A stretch of 41,821 nucleotides of DNA, from the NCBI RefSeq assembly GCF_002272785.1, contig NZ_MLAS01000015.1:1-41821 (forward strand). The letters run 5' to 3'. The DNA comes from Helicobacter sp. 13S00477-4. GTDB lineage: Bacteria > Campylobacterota > Campylobacteria > Campylobacterales > Helicobacteraceae. This document shows, piece by piece, positions 7,912 to 18,024 of this stretch. Both the position numbers and the translations under genes were made by a program. The first letter of the stretch is position 1. Each line of letters starts with the position of its first letter. The notes beneath the pieces are model-generated. The model saw only the letters and a program-made list of their open reading frames with translations. It ran no database searches and was not told the origin of the DNA.

Positions 7912-8550
7912 TCAGGCTTTTTTGTGTATATCATTCATATAGAATCTTACAGAATTCATCCCTTCTTTTTTAGCCCACTCAAAAGCTTCAGAAACAAATT
8001 TCCAATTGATATGTTCGTAGAACTTTTCTAAATAAACAGCTCTTGCATTCTTATGATCAATATAATAAGCATGTTCCCAGACATCAACAACTAATATAGG
8101 GATTTTTCCTTCTGTAATCGGTGTATTAGCGTTCGTTGTTTGGATGATTTCAAGTTTTTGTATGGAAGTGTTGTATGCAAGCCAGCACCATCCAGATCCA
8201 AATAGTCCTGTTGCAGACTTTAGATAAGCTTCTTTAAAAGACTCCAATGAACCAAAATCATTGCAGAGAGTATCTTTTAGCTCTGAGCTTAGCTCTGAGC
8301 TAGTTGGAGCGATGCAATCCCAGTAAAAATCGTGATTATACACTTGTGCAGCATTATTAAATATACCCCCATTTGATCTAGTGACAATATCAAATAAATC
8401 ACTCTTCTCAAACTCTGTATTGCCTATCATATTATTGAGATTGTTGATATAGGTTTGGTGATGTTTCCCATAATGGAAATCAAATGTAATTGGGCTTAAA
8501 AAGTCGCCCATACTTTCTTTTGTATAAGGTAGTTTTCTTAATTCAAACAT
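7912..8550 (-). CDS. sodB: Iron superoxide dismutase
   Basis: SodB converts superoxide to peroxide and oxygen in the cytoplasm. The 212-residue protein has all four metal ligands in place: H26 in FDFHYGKHH, H73 in YNHDFYW, and D156 and H160 in DVWEHAYY. Q69 in NNAAQVYNH and the GSGWCWL segment favour the iron rather than the manganese form. Length is normal for the family. The ATG at 8550 has GGGAG upstream. It is a single gene with its own TATAAT at 8603-8608, followed about 130 bases later by the MFS gene on the same strand. Confidence 0.97.
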   Translation of the reverse strand: MFELRKLPYTKESMGDFLSPITFDFHYGKHHQTYINNLNNMIGNTEFEKSDLFDIVTRSNGGIFNNAAQVYNHDFYWDCIAPTSSELSSELKDTLCNDFGSLESFKEAYLKSATGLFGSGWCWLAYNTSIQKLEIIQTTNANTPITEGKIPILVVDVWEHAYYIDHKNARAVYLEKFYEHINWKFVSEAFEWAKKEGMNSVRFYMNDIHKKA

Positions 8551-8602
8551 AATAGTCTCCCTAGTTTATTTGGTTGTAATTCTGGTTGTAAATCAGATTT
8601 TT

Positions 8603-8608
8603 ATTATA
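8603..8608 (-). promoter_or_regulatory. -10 element of the sodB promoter
   Basis: A perfect TATAAT on the minus strand predicts transcription from about 8596, a leader of about 45 bases before sodB. No confident -35 is visible. The surrounding AT-rich sequence could hold a Fur site, but I could not define one. Confidence 0.45.
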
Positions 8609-8634
8609 ATCATTTTAATTTGTTTTTTGATAAA

Positions 8635-8880
8635 TCAGTGTTTATTTTTTAAAGAGTGTAGCCATTCTAAATTATTTTCAATTTCATTTCCGGATTTTTT
8701 TAGAAGATTATCACGGATTGTATTTAAGTTTGTTATGTCTAAAGATTTCATTATATTGGGATTTAAGATTGTTGTTTGGGAGGATTTTAGATGATTGAGC
8801 AAGGATTGAATTTCTTCAATTAGGCTGTCTTTAGTGATGATTTCACCGTAATCATTTATCATATATTCTTCATTTTGCAT
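8635..8880 (-). CDS. Small hypothetical protein downstream of the exonuclease
   Basis: I do not recognise this 81-residue protein. It is polar and probably mostly helical (ITKDSLIEEIQSLLNHL, then LEWLHSLKNKH at the C-terminus), with no signal peptide, cysteine or membrane segment. The ATG at 8880 overlaps the exonuclease gene by 11 bases; an alternative ATG at 8862 follows GAAG and is equally plausible. The coupling suggests co-expression with the exonuclease and perhaps a regulatory or structural partner role, but nothing in the sequence proves it. Confidence 0.7.
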   Translation of the reverse strand: MQNEEYMINDYGEIITKDSLIEEIQSLLNHLKSSQTTILNPNIMKSLDITNLNTIRDNLLKKSGNEIENNLEWLHSLKNKH

Positions 8881-9703
8881 TCATACACTCTTGTTTTATT
8901 GCTTGGATAAATACATCAGTATAACTTTTGTTTTGTGGGATTTTATCTTTGAATTCATCTAGAATGTTGAAATAATCTTGCAATAAGAGCTCTCCTTTTA
9001 GTAGCTCGTATTTTAAATAAACCCAATAAGTATTGAGTACATCACTTTGGCAATATTCGTCAATTTTTGTCATTTTTGTATCTGAATCCATTTTTTCATC
9101 ATAGTAGATTTTATAAACCAAATCCCCACTCATATCATATTTGCCCGGAATATTTAGCATTGAACAAATAGAGTCTAGTTTTAATTGACGCACCATCCCA
9201 AAATGTCCTAAACTATCAAGCAAATCTGTATGGAAACGTTCAGAAAATCTTTGGCGATAATTTTCCCACTTGCTTTTGTTAAATGTAGGGTTGTCTTGCT
9301 CGTAATAAGCATTTGCTGATAGATTGTAACGCATAGCCCGTAGCATTATAGTAGGTAGATCAAACCCCCTACCATTGAAACTCACTAGTTTGGGTTGTGA
9401 TTTATTGACAAATTTCAAAAAATCTAAAATAAGATTTTCTTCAATATTATTTTTGCCATCAATTTTTGTTGTTTTGCCAAAACTCCCAACTTTTATAAAA
9501 TGTCCATAATCATCAAGAATAACGCTAGCAATCGAAATTATTTTATGTAAATGAATTGGTAGAAAATCACTTCCGTTTTTTTCTCTTTGATCTTCCATTG
9601 CTTTTTGGCATATATCTAATGGAGATTTTTCTTTTAATTCAGGGTAATTTTTTATCAATAATTCAATATCTGGGACAGTTTCTATATCGAATACACAAAT
9701 CAT
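8870..9703 (-). CDS. Predicted 3'-5' exonuclease related to PolB
   Basis: The 277-residue protein is a stand-alone DEDDy-type exonuclease of the PolB exo-like group. Exo I is FDIETVP with D6 and E8 as metal ligands. Exo II is SFNGRGFDLP in the middle, and Exo III is YCQSDVLNTYW with the tyrosine and the aspartate four residues later. There is no polymerase domain, so it probably trims DNA or RNA ends in repair or processing. The start at 9703 follows AGGAACAA. It lies 12 bases downstream of the TRIC-type channel gene and overlaps the small protein after it, so the three probably share a transcript. Confidence 0.85.
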   Translation of the reverse strand: MICVFDIETVPDIELLIKNYPELKEKSPLDICQKAMEDQREKNGSDFLPIHLHKIISIASVILDDYGHFIKVGSFGKTTKIDGKNNIEENLILDFLKFVNKSQPKLVSFNGRGFDLPTIMLRAMRYNLSANAYYEQDNPTFNKSKWENYRQRFSERFHTDLLDSLGHFGMVRQLKLDSICSMLNIPGKYDMSGDLVYKIYYDEKMDSDTKMTKIDEYCQSDVLNTYWVYLKYELLKGELLLQDYFNILDEFKDKIPQNKSYTDVFIQAIKQECMNAK

Positions 9704-9715
9704 TTGTTCCTCATT

Positions 9716-10336
9716 TTAGTGTTTTTTGTCTTCATAATTAAAAATAGGTAAGCCAATTTTATAATAAATTGCTAAAAGTCTCAAGCTTATACCACAAATC
9801 AAGGTAATCAAGCTGGCTGCAAAAATCTCAATATGAGCATATTTTATCAAGATGTAATATAGGCTTGCTGTCATCATTGATACACCTGCATAGAGTTCTT
9901 TTTGGAATATCAAAGGGATACGATTGCAAAAAATATCCCTTAAAATTCCACCAAAAACCCCTGTAATAACAGCACTACAGACAATAAGGATAAATCCATA
10001 ACCCATTTTTGAAGCTATCTCTGCTCCAATAATACTAAAAAGAACTAGCCCTAAAGAATCTAAAAATAAAAATAAAGATTCTAGTTTGGTGATTAAAGAG
10101 GCAATTTTGGTTGTTAAAATAGCTGCTGCACAAATGATGAGGATATAATAAGGGTTGGCTACCCAAGTGAGTGGGTAATGTCCAAAAAGTATATCCCGTA
10201 TAGAACCTCCCCCGATAGCACTTACTAGAGCAATAAACATAACTCCAAATAAATCCATTTTATGTCTACCAGCAGCAAGTGCACCACTCATCCCTTCAGC
10301 AGTGATGCCAATGATGTAGAGTATAGTCAATACCAT
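9716..10336 (-). CDS. TRIC-type (UPF0126) membrane channel protein
   Basis: The 206-residue protein is almost entirely hydrophobic, with about seven membrane segments. It shows the family's internal duplication: GGGSIRDILFG in the first half and FGGILRDIFCNRIPL in the second, each with the glycine-rich kink followed by an Arg-Asp pair. Bacterial relatives form trimeric monovalent-cation channels in the inner membrane. The gene lies 23 bases after the clpB stop on the same strand and just before the exonuclease. Transported ion and physiological role are not evident from context. Confidence 0.85.
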   Translation of the reverse strand: MVLTILYIIGITAEGMSGALAAGRHKMDLFGVMFIALVSAIGGGSIRDILFGHYPLTWVANPYYILIICAAAILTTKIASLITKLESLFLFLDSLGLVLFSIIGAEIASKMGYGFILIVCSAVITGVFGGILRDIFCNRIPLIFQKELYAGVSMMTASLYYILIKYAHIEIFAASLITLICGISLRLLAIYYKIGLPIFNYEDKKH

Positions 10337-10359
10337 AAATGCCTCATTGAATAAAATTT

Positions 10360-12933
10360 TTAGCTAATCAAAGGAGTGATAACCTCATTTGAGACATCAA
10401 AAGTAACATTATTGCCTTCTTTAAGTTTATCTTCTAAAATAAGCTCCGCAAGCCTATCTTCAATTTCTTCATAAAGAGCTCGTTTTAATGGTCTAGCTCC
10501 ATAAACAGGATCAAATCCAACTTTTGCAATGAATTCTTTTGCTTTTTGAGTCAGTTGGAGCTTTATGCCTTTTTCTGAGACTTTTTTAGATATGTGTGCA
10601 AACATAATATCGACAATCTCTGCAATGCCTTTTAAATCTAGAGGATTGAAGATTATAATATCGTCTAGGCGATTTAAAAATTCAGGTTTAAAATATTTTT
10701 TCAATTCCTCATTGACGGCTTTTTGTATTTGTTTTTCATCTTTGAGTTCTATGATTTTATCACTAGCAATATTGCTAGTTAGGATGATGATAGTGTTTCT
10801 AAAATCAATCGTTATTCCTTTGTTGTCAGTGAGTCGTCCATCATCAAGCACTTGGAGCAAAATGTTAAAAACATCTGGATGTGCTTTTTCAATTTCATCA
10901 AACAACACTACAGAATAAGGTTTCCTACGAACAGCTTCAGTGAGTTGACCTCCTTCCTCATACCCAACATATCCTGGCGGAGCTCCTACGAGTCGACTAG
11001 CAGTGTGTTTTTCCATATATTCACTCATATCAATACGGATGAGGTTTTTGTCACTATCAAAAAGGAATTGAGCCAAAGATTTCGCACTTTGGGTTTTGCC
11101 AATCCCTGTAGGACCTAAAAATAAAAAACTCCCAATAGGTTTGTTATTTTCACTTAACCCAGCTTTATTTCTTTTTATCGTGCGTGAAATTGCTTTTAAG
11201 GCTTTGTCTTGTCCGACAACGGATTTCCTGAGTTCATCTTCTACGGCTAAGATTCTTTCTTTTTCACTTTGGAGCATTTTTTTGATAGGTATTTGTGTCC
11301 AGCGGCTAATAATACCTGCAATACTTTCTTCTGTCACGGCATTTTTTAACAAAGTGCCTGCATCTTGCATTTTGTTCCATTTTTCATTCAATTCTTTTTC
11401 TTTGGTTTCGTTTTGAGGGATTTTACTATAATCAATTTCAGCAGCTTTGTTATAGTCCCCATTGCGTTTTGCGAGTTCTGATTCTCTTTTGAGGTTGTCA
11501 ATATCGGTTTTGATTTGTGCGATTTGTTTGAAGACATTTTTTTCATTCTCAAATTGTGCTTCCAAACGAGTTTTTTCTTCATTTGCATTACTGAGTTCTT
11601 TTTCTATTTCTCCAAGTCTAGTTGTATTGCTTTCTTTTTTTTCCATATTAAGGGCTTGTTTTTCTACTTCAAGACTTTGAATTTGTCTTTTGATTTTAGC
11701 TAACTCAATAGGTTCAGATTCTATTTGCATTTTGAGTTCTGCTGCACCTTCATCTATCAAATCAATAGCCTTATCAGGTAAAAATCTATCTGTAATATAG
11801 CGATTACTAAGTTTTGCTGCAGCAACTAGGGCTGAATCAGTTATATTAACATTATGATGAGCTTCAAGCTTTTCTTTTAACCCACGTAAAATTTGTAATG
11901 CTTCATTTACAGAAGGCTCATTCAAATTTATAGGCTGAAATCTTCGTGTTAAAGCAGCATCTTTTTCAAAGTATTTACGATATTCTTTTAGTGTAGTCGC
12001 TCCAATCGTATGTAATTCACCACGTGCTAAAGCTGGCTTAAGGATATTAGCTGCATCCATACTGCCTTCAGATGCTCCAGCACCTACAATTGTATGGATT
12101 TCATCAATAAAAAGGATGATATTCCCTGCTTTTTTAACCTCTTCAATAACTTTTTTAAGCCTTTCTTCAAATTCTCCTCTGTATTTAGCTCCTGCAACCA
12201 ATGCGCTCATATCAAGGGCAATGACGCGTTTATTTTGCAATGAAGTAGGAACCTCTTTTTTTATAATCCTTTGAGCCAATCCCTCTACAGCTGCAGTTTT
12301 TCCTACTCCTGGTTCTCCTAAAAGTATTGGATTATTTTTAGTTTTCCTGATTAGAATTTGCATCATTCTTGAGATTTCTTCATCTCTGCCAATGACAGGA
12401 TCAAGAGTGTTTTCCAAAGCTTTTTTGGTTAGATCAATGCCAAATTTTTCAAGAGATTCTAAATTAGAATCATCATTTTGATTTTGAATTTTTGTTGTCC
12501 CTCTGATACTTTCAAGAGTTTTTTTGAGTTCTGTCAAGTCTAAATATTTTCCAAAAATCTTTTTAAAGATATCAGATTTTATATTGGCGAGGATAAACAT
12601 ATCAACAGCGATATATTGATCTCCATTTTTTGTACTTAATCCCTCAGCTTCATAAATGCTTTCTTGCAAATTTTTGCTCAAAGTGATATTTTCTTTGGAT
12701 ATGTTTGAACTTTTTGGTAATTTTTCTGCAAGACTCTTAGTCTCAAGTTCAATAGCAATTTTGTCAGTATTCATTTTATTTAAGGCTTGATTGAGGATAG
12801 ATTGTGTGTTTGCTAGCATTGCCCAAATAAGATGGATAATATCTACTTCTTGATTCTTGGTGTGTAAGGCTAGAGAAGCAGCTTGATCAAGTGTTTCTTT
12901 GAGTTGATTGGTCATTTTTTCAAATAGATTCAT
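10360..12933 (-). CDS. clpB: ATP-dependent disaggregase ClpB
   Basis: ClpB is a hexameric AAA+ chaperone that extracts polypeptides from aggregates together with DnaK/DnaJ/GrpE. The 857-residue protein has the helical N-domain (about 1-150) and a first AAA+ module with Walker A GEPGVGKT (206-213) and FIDEIHT. A long coiled-coil middle domain rich in Lys/Glu follows, then a second module with GPTGIGKT (607-614), ARPLKRA and the C-terminal small domain. I chose the ATG at 12933 because AAGGAG lies about 7 bases upstream; an in-frame codon 12 codons earlier has no such site. Length equals known Helicobacter ClpB. No CIRCE or HAIR heat-shock operator is apparent upstream, only a TATAAT at about 12993-12998 on the minus strand. 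Confidence 0.97.
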   Translation of the reverse strand: MNLFEKMTNQLKETLDQAASLALHTKNQEVDIIHLIWAMLANTQSILNQALNKMNTDKIAIELETKSLAEKLPKSSNISKENITLSKNLQESIYEAEGLSTKNGDQYIAVDMFILANIKSDIFKKIFGKYLDLTELKKTLESIRGTTKIQNQNDDSNLESLEKFGIDLTKKALENTLDPVIGRDEEISRMMQILIRKTKNNPILLGEPGVGKTAAVEGLAQRIIKKEVPTSLQNKRVIALDMSALVAGAKYRGEFEERLKKVIEEVKKAGNIILFIDEIHTIVGAGASEGSMDAANILKPALARGELHTIGATTLKEYRKYFEKDAALTRRFQPINLNEPSVNEALQILRGLKEKLEAHHNVNITDSALVAAAKLSNRYITDRFLPDKAIDLIDEGAAELKMQIESEPIELAKIKRQIQSLEVEKQALNMEKKESNTTRLGEIEKELSNANEEKTRLEAQFENEKNVFKQIAQIKTDIDNLKRESELAKRNGDYNKAAEIDYSKIPQNETKEKELNEKWNKMQDAGTLLKNAVTEESIAGIISRWTQIPIKKMLQSEKERILAVEDELRKSVVGQDKALKAISRTIKRNKAGLSENNKPIGSFLFLGPTGIGKTQSAKSLAQFLFDSDKNLIRIDMSEYMEKHTASRLVGAPPGYVGYEEGGQLTEAVRRKPYSVVLFDEIEKAHPDVFNILLQVLDDGRLTDNKGITIDFRNTIIILTSNIASDKIIELKDEKQIQKAVNEELKKYFKPEFLNRLDDIIIFNPLDLKGIAEIVDIMFAHISKKVSEKGIKLQLTQKAKEFIAKVGFDPVYGARPLKRALYEEIEDRLAELILEDKLKEGNNVTFDVSNEVITPLIS

Positions 12934-13143
12934 GATTGACTCCTTATATGGTTTGAAAGAAAACATCATGCATTTAAGTTATATGCTAAAGCATTATATA
13001 AATTTAGTCTAATAATGTCAAGTTTTCTTATTGAATAAAACTAAAACTTTTTTGTTGTAAATAAGATAGCCCATTATTTAACTAAAACAACAAAATTTTT
13101 AGATAAACTAAGGGATTAAAATTAAGTTGTTAGGTAAGGCAAG

Positions 13144-14472
13144 ATGAATAAGTATTTTATTTCAGGTATTATGTTCTCAATTTTAAGTGTATCTCTTCTT
13201 TTCAATGGGCTTTATGCAAAAGAAGAAAATAGCAAAGCAACACAACAACAGAGAATAGAGGCTTATAACAAGCTGACGAAGGTTATCAATACTATTGAAG
13301 CTTATTATGTTGATGATGTGAGTATTAATGATATTGTTGATAAAGCCATTGAAGGTCTTTTATCAAATTTAGATGCTCATTCTGCGTATTTGACAGAAAA
13401 AAAATTCAAAGATCTAAAAGCTCAAACTGATGGAGAATTTGGTGGATTAGGTATTACTATTGGTATGAAAGATGGTGCTTTGACTATTGTTGCTCCTTTG
13501 GATGATACCCCTGCAGAAAAAGAAGGACTTAAGAGTGGAGATGTGATCTTAAAAATCAATGATGAAAGTACTTTGAATATGAGCATTGATGATGCTGTCA
13601 ATATTATGAGAGGTAAACCTAAAACTTCAGTAAAATTGACAATAGTCAGGAAGGGTGAAGCTAAACCTCTTGAATTCAATATTGTCCGTGATATCATTAA
13701 AGTAAAATCTGTGCACGCAAGGAAAATAGAAGGTACAAAATACCTTTATGTTAGAGTAAATTCTTTTGATAAGAATGTAACAGATAGTGTTGTATCTGAA
13801 TTGAAAAAAGCAGGTAATCTTAAAGGGATTATTTTAGATTTAAGGAATAACCCTGGTGGATTGCTCAATCAAGCTGTTGATTTATCAGATTTATTCATTA
13901 AAAATGGAGTGATTGTTTCTCAAAGAGGGAAAATAAAAGAAGAGAATATTGAATACAAAGCTGATGGTAAGGCTCCTTATTCTTCTCTTCCTATAGTAGT
14001 GCTTGTGAATGGAGGGACTGCAAGTGCAAGTGAGATTGTTTCAGGTGCTTTGCAAGATCATGATAGAGCATTGATTTTAGGTGAAGATACATTTGGAAAA
14101 GGTAGTGTGCAAGTTGTATTGCCTATTGATAAAACTGAAGCTATTAAGCTCACTACTGCAAAATATTATCTTCCAAGTGGTAGGACTATTCAAGCAGTAG
14201 GTATAAAGCCTGATATTATTGTTCATCCTGGTGCTGTCCCTCATAATGATAGTGGATTTGAAATTAAAGAGGCTGATTTGAGGAATCATTTAGAAAATGA
14301 GCTTCAAAAAGTTGATAAAGTTGATAAAAAATCAGATGACAAAAAACCTCAAGAACAAAAAATTATTTCTCAAAAAGATATCAATAATGATATTCAACTA
14401 AAATCTGCTATAGACGCACTTAAAGCTTGGAATATTATTAAATCAAATGTGAAAAATAAGGTTCAAGGATGA
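13144..14472 (+). CDS. ctpA: Carboxy-terminal processing protease (S41 family)
   Basis: This exported serine protease trims or degrades periplasmic proteins. Residues 1-25 are a signal peptide. An N-terminal helical part (about 30-90) is followed by a PDZ domain starting at GGLGITIG (about 99-180). The peptidase core has the Ser/Lys dyad: S294 in GGTASASEI and K319 in FGKGSVQ, exactly 25 residues apart as in the family. A lysine-rich tail ends the 442-residue chain. It opens the block ctp-purC-purS-purQ-SH3 protein-plsC, and its stop overlaps the purC start by 4 bases (ATGA). The same order is known from Campylobacter, so the linkage of a protease to purine genes is ancient rather than accidental here. 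Confidence 0.94.
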   Translation: MNKYFISGIMFSILSVSLLFNGLYAKEENSKATQQQRIEAYNKLTKVINTIEAYYVDDVSINDIVDKAIEGLLSNLDAHSAYLTEKKFKDLKAQTDGEFGGLGITIGMKDGALTIVAPLDDTPAEKEGLKSGDVILKINDESTLNMSIDDAVNIMRGKPKTSVKLTIVRKGEAKPLEFNIVRDIIKVKSVHARKIEGTKYLYVRVNSFDKNVTDSVVSELKKAGNLKGIILDLRNNPGGLLNQAVDLSDLFIKNGVIVSQRGKIKEENIEYKADGKAPYSSLPIVVLVNGGTASASEIVSGALQDHDRALILGEDTFGKGSVQVVLPIDKTEAIKLTTAKYYLPSGRTIQAVGIKPDIIVHPGAVPHNDSGFEIKEADLRNHLENELQKVDKVDKKSDDKKPQEQKIISQKDINNDIQLKSAIDALKAWNIIKSNVKNKVQG

Positions 14473-15179
14473 AAAAAATAAAAATGCTTTATGAAGGGAA
14501 AGGCAAAAAGCTTTATAGTACTGAAGAAACATCTGTTTTGATTGCTGAGTTTAAAGATGATTTAACTGCTTTTAATGCCCAAAAAAAAGGTAAAGAAATT
14601 GGGAAAGGTGAGCTGAATTGTAAAATCAGTTCATTTTTATTTGAATTGCTTGAAAAAAATGGTATTTCAACCCATTATATTCAGAGACTTGATGAGCAAA
14701 ACATTTTGTGTAAAGAAGTTAAGATTATCCCAATTGAAGTTGTAGCAAGGAATGTTGCAACAGGTTCTTTGAGTAAACGTTTGGGCATAAAAGAAGGGAG
14801 TGTTTTGCCTTTTTGTCTTGTTGAATTTTATTATAAAGATGATGCTTTGGGTGATCCACTTATCAACGATGAGCATTGTAGAATCCTTGGCATCACTAAT
14901 AGCCAAGAAGAATTGGAATTTTTAAAATCACAAGCTAAAAAGATTAATTTGATTTTAAAAGATTTTTTTGATTCCAAAGATCTCAAGCTTATTGATTTTA
15001 AGCTTGAATTTGGTAAAGATACTAAAGGTAATATAATCCTTGCTGATGAAGTCAGTCCTGATAGTTGTAGATTTTGGGATAAAAATACTAATGAAAAACT
15101 TGATAAGGATAGATTTAGGCAAGATTTAGGTGATGTAAAGTTTGCTTACGAGGAAGTACTCAGACGCATAATTACTTAA
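14469..15179 (+). CDS. purC: SAICAR synthase
   Basis: PurC joins CAIR with aspartate using ATP to form SAICAR in purine synthesis. The 236-residue protein begins YEGKGKKLY and has the nucleotide-binding segment [14 protein letters not shown]. The C-terminal [14 protein letters not shown] signature follows. Length is normal for bacterial PurC. The start ATG overlaps the ctp stop, and purS follows after 14 bases, giving a compact purC-purS-purQ unit. Confidence 0.97.
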   Translation: MKKIKMLYEGKGKKLYSTEETSVLIAEFKDDLTAFNAQKKGKEIGKGELNCKISSFLFELLEKNGISTHYIQRLDEQNILCKEVKIIPIEVVARNVATGSLSKRLGIKEGSVLPFCLVEFYYKDDALGDPLINDEHCRILGITNSQEELEFLKSQAKKINLILKDFFDSKDLKLIDFKLEFGKDTKGNIILADEVSPDSCRFWDKNTNEKLDKDRFRQDLGDVKFAYEEVLRRIIT

Positions 15180-15193
15180 TTAGGAGGACTGAA

Positions 15194-15439
15194 ATGATTG
15201 TTGATATAAATGTAAGTCTTAAAGAAGGTGTATTAGATCCGCAAGCAAAGGCTATTGAGCAGGCACTTAAAGCTCTAGGTTTTTTAGATGTAAAACATTT
15301 AAGATTGAGCAAAAAAATCACACTTGAACTTGAATGTGATGACAAAGAAAAAGCTTTTTTAGAAGCACAGAAGATGGCACAAGAACTTTTGGCAAATACA
15401 GTCATAGAAGATTACTTTATTGAATTAGAAAAAGTCTAA
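15194..15439 (+). CDS. purS: Phosphoribosylformylglycinamidine synthase subunit PurS
   Basis: PurS is the small (81-residue) structural subunit that joins PurL and PurQ into the FGAM synthase complex. It shows the family features: V-D-I-N-V start, KEGVLDPQAKAIEQAL near residues 10-25 and a C-terminal ELL-NTVIEDYFIE. GGAGG sits 7 bases upstream of its ATG. It is followed by purQ after 6 bases. The large subunit PurL is not in this window. Confidence 0.96.
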   Translation: MIVDINVSLKEGVLDPQAKAIEQALKALGFLDVKHLRLSKKITLELECDDKEKAFLEAQKMAQELLANTVIEDYFIELEKV

Positions 15440-15445
15440 ATATTT

Positions 15446-16096
15446 ATGGTAGCGATACTCCAGTTTCCAGGCACGAATTGCGAAAAAGATATGGAATATG
15501 TTTATAAAAATCTTTTGGGTGCACAAACAGCTATTGTCTCTCATAAAGAAGTTGCATTGCCTTATGATACTTCGCTTGTGATTATTCCTGGAGGTTTTAG
15601 CTATGGCGATTATCTTAGGAGTGGGGCGATTGCTAGATTTGCTCCAGTAATGAAAAATACAATTTTATATGCCCAAAATGGAGGATTAGTTTTAGGGATT
15701 TGTAATGGATTCCAAATCTTGAGCGAAGCCAAGCTTCTACCAGGTGTATTAAAAAGGAACAATAATCTATCTTTTATATCAAAAAAACAGAAAATAAAAA
15801 TCATCAATACAAATAATCGTTTTTTGTCTGAATATAGTTCAAACCAAATCATTTCACTTCCAATAGCCCATGCTGATGGAAGCTATTATACAGATAAAGA
15901 AACTTTAGAGTCTTTGAGAGAAAATCATCAAATTTTATTTGAGTATGTTGATAACCCTAATGGTTCTGTAAATTCTATTGCAGGAATATGCAATAAAGAA
16001 AAAAATATTTTTGGGTTGATGCCGCATCCAGAACGTGCAGTTGAATCTATTTTAGGAGGATGTGATGGATTGGCAATGTTGCGTTCATTATTATAA
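15446..16096 (+). CDS. purQ: Phosphoribosylformylglycinamidine synthase glutaminase subunit PurQ
   Basis: PurQ releases ammonia from glutamine for FGAM synthesis by PurL. The 216-residue class I amidotransferase carries the triad C86 in LGICNGFQIL, and H194 and E196 in MPHPERAVES. It also has the N-terminal FPGTNCEKDM and the oxyanion loop IIPGGFSYGDYLRSGA. It is translated right after purS (6-base gap). The protein is complete and typical of the PurS-dependent small form. Confidence 0.97.
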   Translation: MVAILQFPGTNCEKDMEYVYKNLLGAQTAIVSHKEVALPYDTSLVIIPGGFSYGDYLRSGAIARFAPVMKNTILYAQNGGLVLGICNGFQILSEAKLLPGVLKRNNNLSFISKKQKIKIINTNNRFLSEYSSNQIISLPIAHADGSYYTDKETLESLRENHQILFEYVDNPNGSVNSIAGICNKEKNIFGLMPHPERAVESILGGCDGLAMLRSLL

Positions 16097-16110
16097 AAGG
16101 GAAATCAATA

Positions 16111-17214
16111 ATGAATAGGTTTTTATGTACTTTTGTTTGTTTTGTATTTTTATTATCTAATTTTTTGGGTGCTGAAGATGACAATCAAAGCAATCGAGCT
16201 AAAATTATTTATGTAAAAATATCAAGTACAGGAGAGGATACAAATCATTCTGTCTATGTGGGTGAAACTATCCGCATTGTTTATAGTTTGTTATTATTTT
16301 CTAATGCTAGGTTTGTTGGTACAGAATTTGTTGGAGGGATTGATAGTGCTAAATTGGTTTTAAAAAATCCTAATACAAAATGGAATCTTTCTAGTGATGG
16401 GTCTTATCAGGCTATATATGAATATAAAATCAAAGCAATCAATGCTTCTATACCTCCTTTGAAAGTAATGGCTGTTTCAAGTGATGGTGATTACACAGAT
16501 TTTTCAATCGCACCTGCTATTAGCTTGAATGTGATTGATTTACATCAGAATCAAAAGTATGTGGGTGTCGTAGCTGATTCGTTCAATATATTAGGGTATA
16601 AAGCTAAGACTTACGATAATTTGAACAATATTTTGGTTTTTGAGGTTGAAGCCAAGAATTCAAATTTAGAAGATTTAAAAATCCCTGAGGATTTTAAACA
16701 AGGATTTGAAAGTACTCATTTTGGTGGAGAGAATTCTGATGGAATTTATTATTGTATTTTGCCAAAAAATGTTCAAAATATCTCATTTGAATATTTTTCT
16801 TTGAAAGAAAATCGTTTTAAAGATATTACAATACCTATTAAAGCAGTTGATGATACGGTTAGTACTCAAGATGATATTAGACCAAAAAATAATTTTTTAG
16901 TTTTTTCTAATATTATTTTGATTATTTTAATTGTCTTATCTTTGATATTTTATTTTATTTTCCATAAAAAAAAGATATTTTTAGTTGTGTTTGGAGTCCT
17001 TATTATTTATTTATCATGGAAGATTTTTTTCTCTTCTAGTGGTGTTTTGCTTGCAGATAAACCAATCCGTATTTTGCCCACTTATAATTCTACAATTCTT
17101 GAAATGAGCAAAACAAATGTTGAAGTTGAAATAATTGGACAGCATCAAAATTATTATAAAATTGTTACCCCTGATGAACGGGTAGGATGGGTGGAAAAAA
17201 ATGATATTAAATAA
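16111..17214 (+). CDS. Membrane-anchored BatD-like protein with C-terminal SH3-type domain
   Basis: The 367-residue protein has a signal peptide (1-20) and a beta-rich periplasmic part (about 25-255) resembling the oxygen-tolerance/BatD type. Two membrane helices follow (about 262-283 and 287-305), then a C-terminal segment of about 60 residues ending YYKIVTPDERVGWVEKNDI, which is a bacterial SH3 (SH3b) pattern. Both folded regions would face the periplasm if the two helices form a hairpin. Function is unknown; SH3b domains often bind peptidoglycan or peptides. It is fixed in the ctp-pur-plsC block, with homologues in the same place in Campylobacter. Its last 14 bases overlap plsC. Confidence 0.8.
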   Translation: MNRFLCTFVCFVFLLSNFLGAEDDNQSNRAKIIYVKISSTGEDTNHSVYVGETIRIVYSLLLFSNARFVGTEFVGGIDSAKLVLKNPNTKWNLSSDGSYQAIYEYKIKAINASIPPLKVMAVSSDGDYTDFSIAPAISLNVIDLHQNQKYVGVVADSFNILGYKAKTYDNLNNILVFEVEAKNSNLEDLKIPEDFKQGFESTHFGGENSDGIYYCILPKNVQNISFEYFSLKENRFKDITIPIKAVDDTVSTQDDIRPKNNFLVFSNIILIILIVLSLIFYFIFHKKKIFLVVFGVLIIYLSWKIFFSSSGVLLADKPIRILPTYNSTILEMSKTNVEVEIIGQHQNYYKIVTPDERVGWVEKNDIK

Positions 17215-17899
17215 AATCAAAGGCATCTACGCTACACTTGTGATAGCTATAGGGTTGGCTGCAATTGTATGTTTGATTTTTTTTGATAAAAAAAATCAAA
17301 ATGCTAGACGTTATAGAAAATATTGTGGACTATTTTTTCCATTTTGTGGTTTTAATCTTGAAAAAATTGGTGAATTTGACCAAAGTGCTACTTTGATCAT
17401 TATGAATCACCAAAGTGTTGCTGATATTATCTCTTTAGAAGGCTTGCATCCCCAAAATATTTGTTGGGTAGCAAAAAAAGAACTCGGAGAAATCCCATTT
17501 TATGGCTATGCTCTTAAGGGTCCAGAAATGATACTTATTGATAGAGAAGATAAAAAAGGTTTAGCATTTCTATTAAAAAGTGCAAAAGAGAAGATTGAAC
17601 AAAAAAGACCTTTGATTATTTTTCCTGAAGGGACAAGGAGTTTTGGAAAAGAAAAATTTTTACCTTTTAAATCGGGTGCAAAGCTTTTGGCAGAAAAATT
17701 TAATCTCAAAGTGCAGCCTATTGTCCTTGTCAATACACGTAAAGTATATAACACTAAACCAATTGAATCTACATCAAATACTGCAAGGATAGTGATTTTA
17801 GATGCTTTTAATCCAAAAATTGGGAGTGATTGGTATAAAGAATTAGAAATAAAAATGCAAGAAGTCTATCTTCAGCATTATAGGGATATGAATTCTTAG
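17201..17899 (+). CDS. plsC: 1-acyl-sn-glycerol-3-phosphate acyltransferase
   Basis: PlsC acylates lysophosphatidic acid to phosphatidic acid on the inner face of the inner membrane. The 232-residue protein has one N-terminal membrane helix (about 8-28). The catalytic block NHQSVAD gives H-x4-D, and the substrate-binding FPEGTRS and the later VQPIVLVNTR follow. Its ATG lies inside the end of the SH3-protein gene (14-base overlap), so expression is probably coupled. It is the last gene of the ctp block. Confidence 0.94.
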   Translation: MILNKIKGIYATLVIAIGLAAIVCLIFFDKKNQNARRYRKYCGLFFPFCGFNLEKIGEFDQSATLIIMNHQSVADIISLEGLHPQNICWVAKKELGEIPFYGYALKGPEMILIDREDKKGLAFLLKSAKEKIEQKRPLIIFPEGTRSFGKEKFLPFKSGAKLLAEKFNLKVQPIVLVNTRKVYNTKPIESTSNTARIVILDAFNPKIGSDWYKELEIKMQEVYLQHYRDMNS

Positions 17900-17948
17900 T
17901 TTTATTTTATATTTTTTACAGTAAAATAATCTGATAATCATTATACTA

Positions 17949-18024
17949 GGGGTGTTAGCTCAGTTGGGAGAGCGCGACGCTGGCAGCGTTGAGGTCAGGG
18001 GTTCGAACCCCCTACACTCCACCA
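17949..18024 (+). tRNA. tRNA-Ala (GGC)
   Basis: The 76-base cloverleaf has encoded CCA (18022-18024). Acceptor arm GGGGTGT pairs with ACACTCC and contains the G3:U70 wobble pair that identifies alanine tRNAs. The anticodon stem CGACG/CGTTG encloses CTGGCAG, giving anticodon GGC. It stands alone, 49 bases after plsC. Confidence 0.97.

Noticed and set aside
10565-11703. Several open frames on the strand opposite clpB
   Set aside because: They are antisense frames of a clearly coding gene, with no ribosome sites or recognisable motifs.
12934-13143. Heat-shock operator (CIRCE or HAIR) between clpB and ctp
   Set aside because: No TTAGCACTC/GAGTGCTAA or CTTGAGT/ACTCAAG pair is visible.
17942-17947. 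TATACT directly before tRNA-Ala as its promoter
   Set aside because: Transcription would begin inside the mature tRNA.
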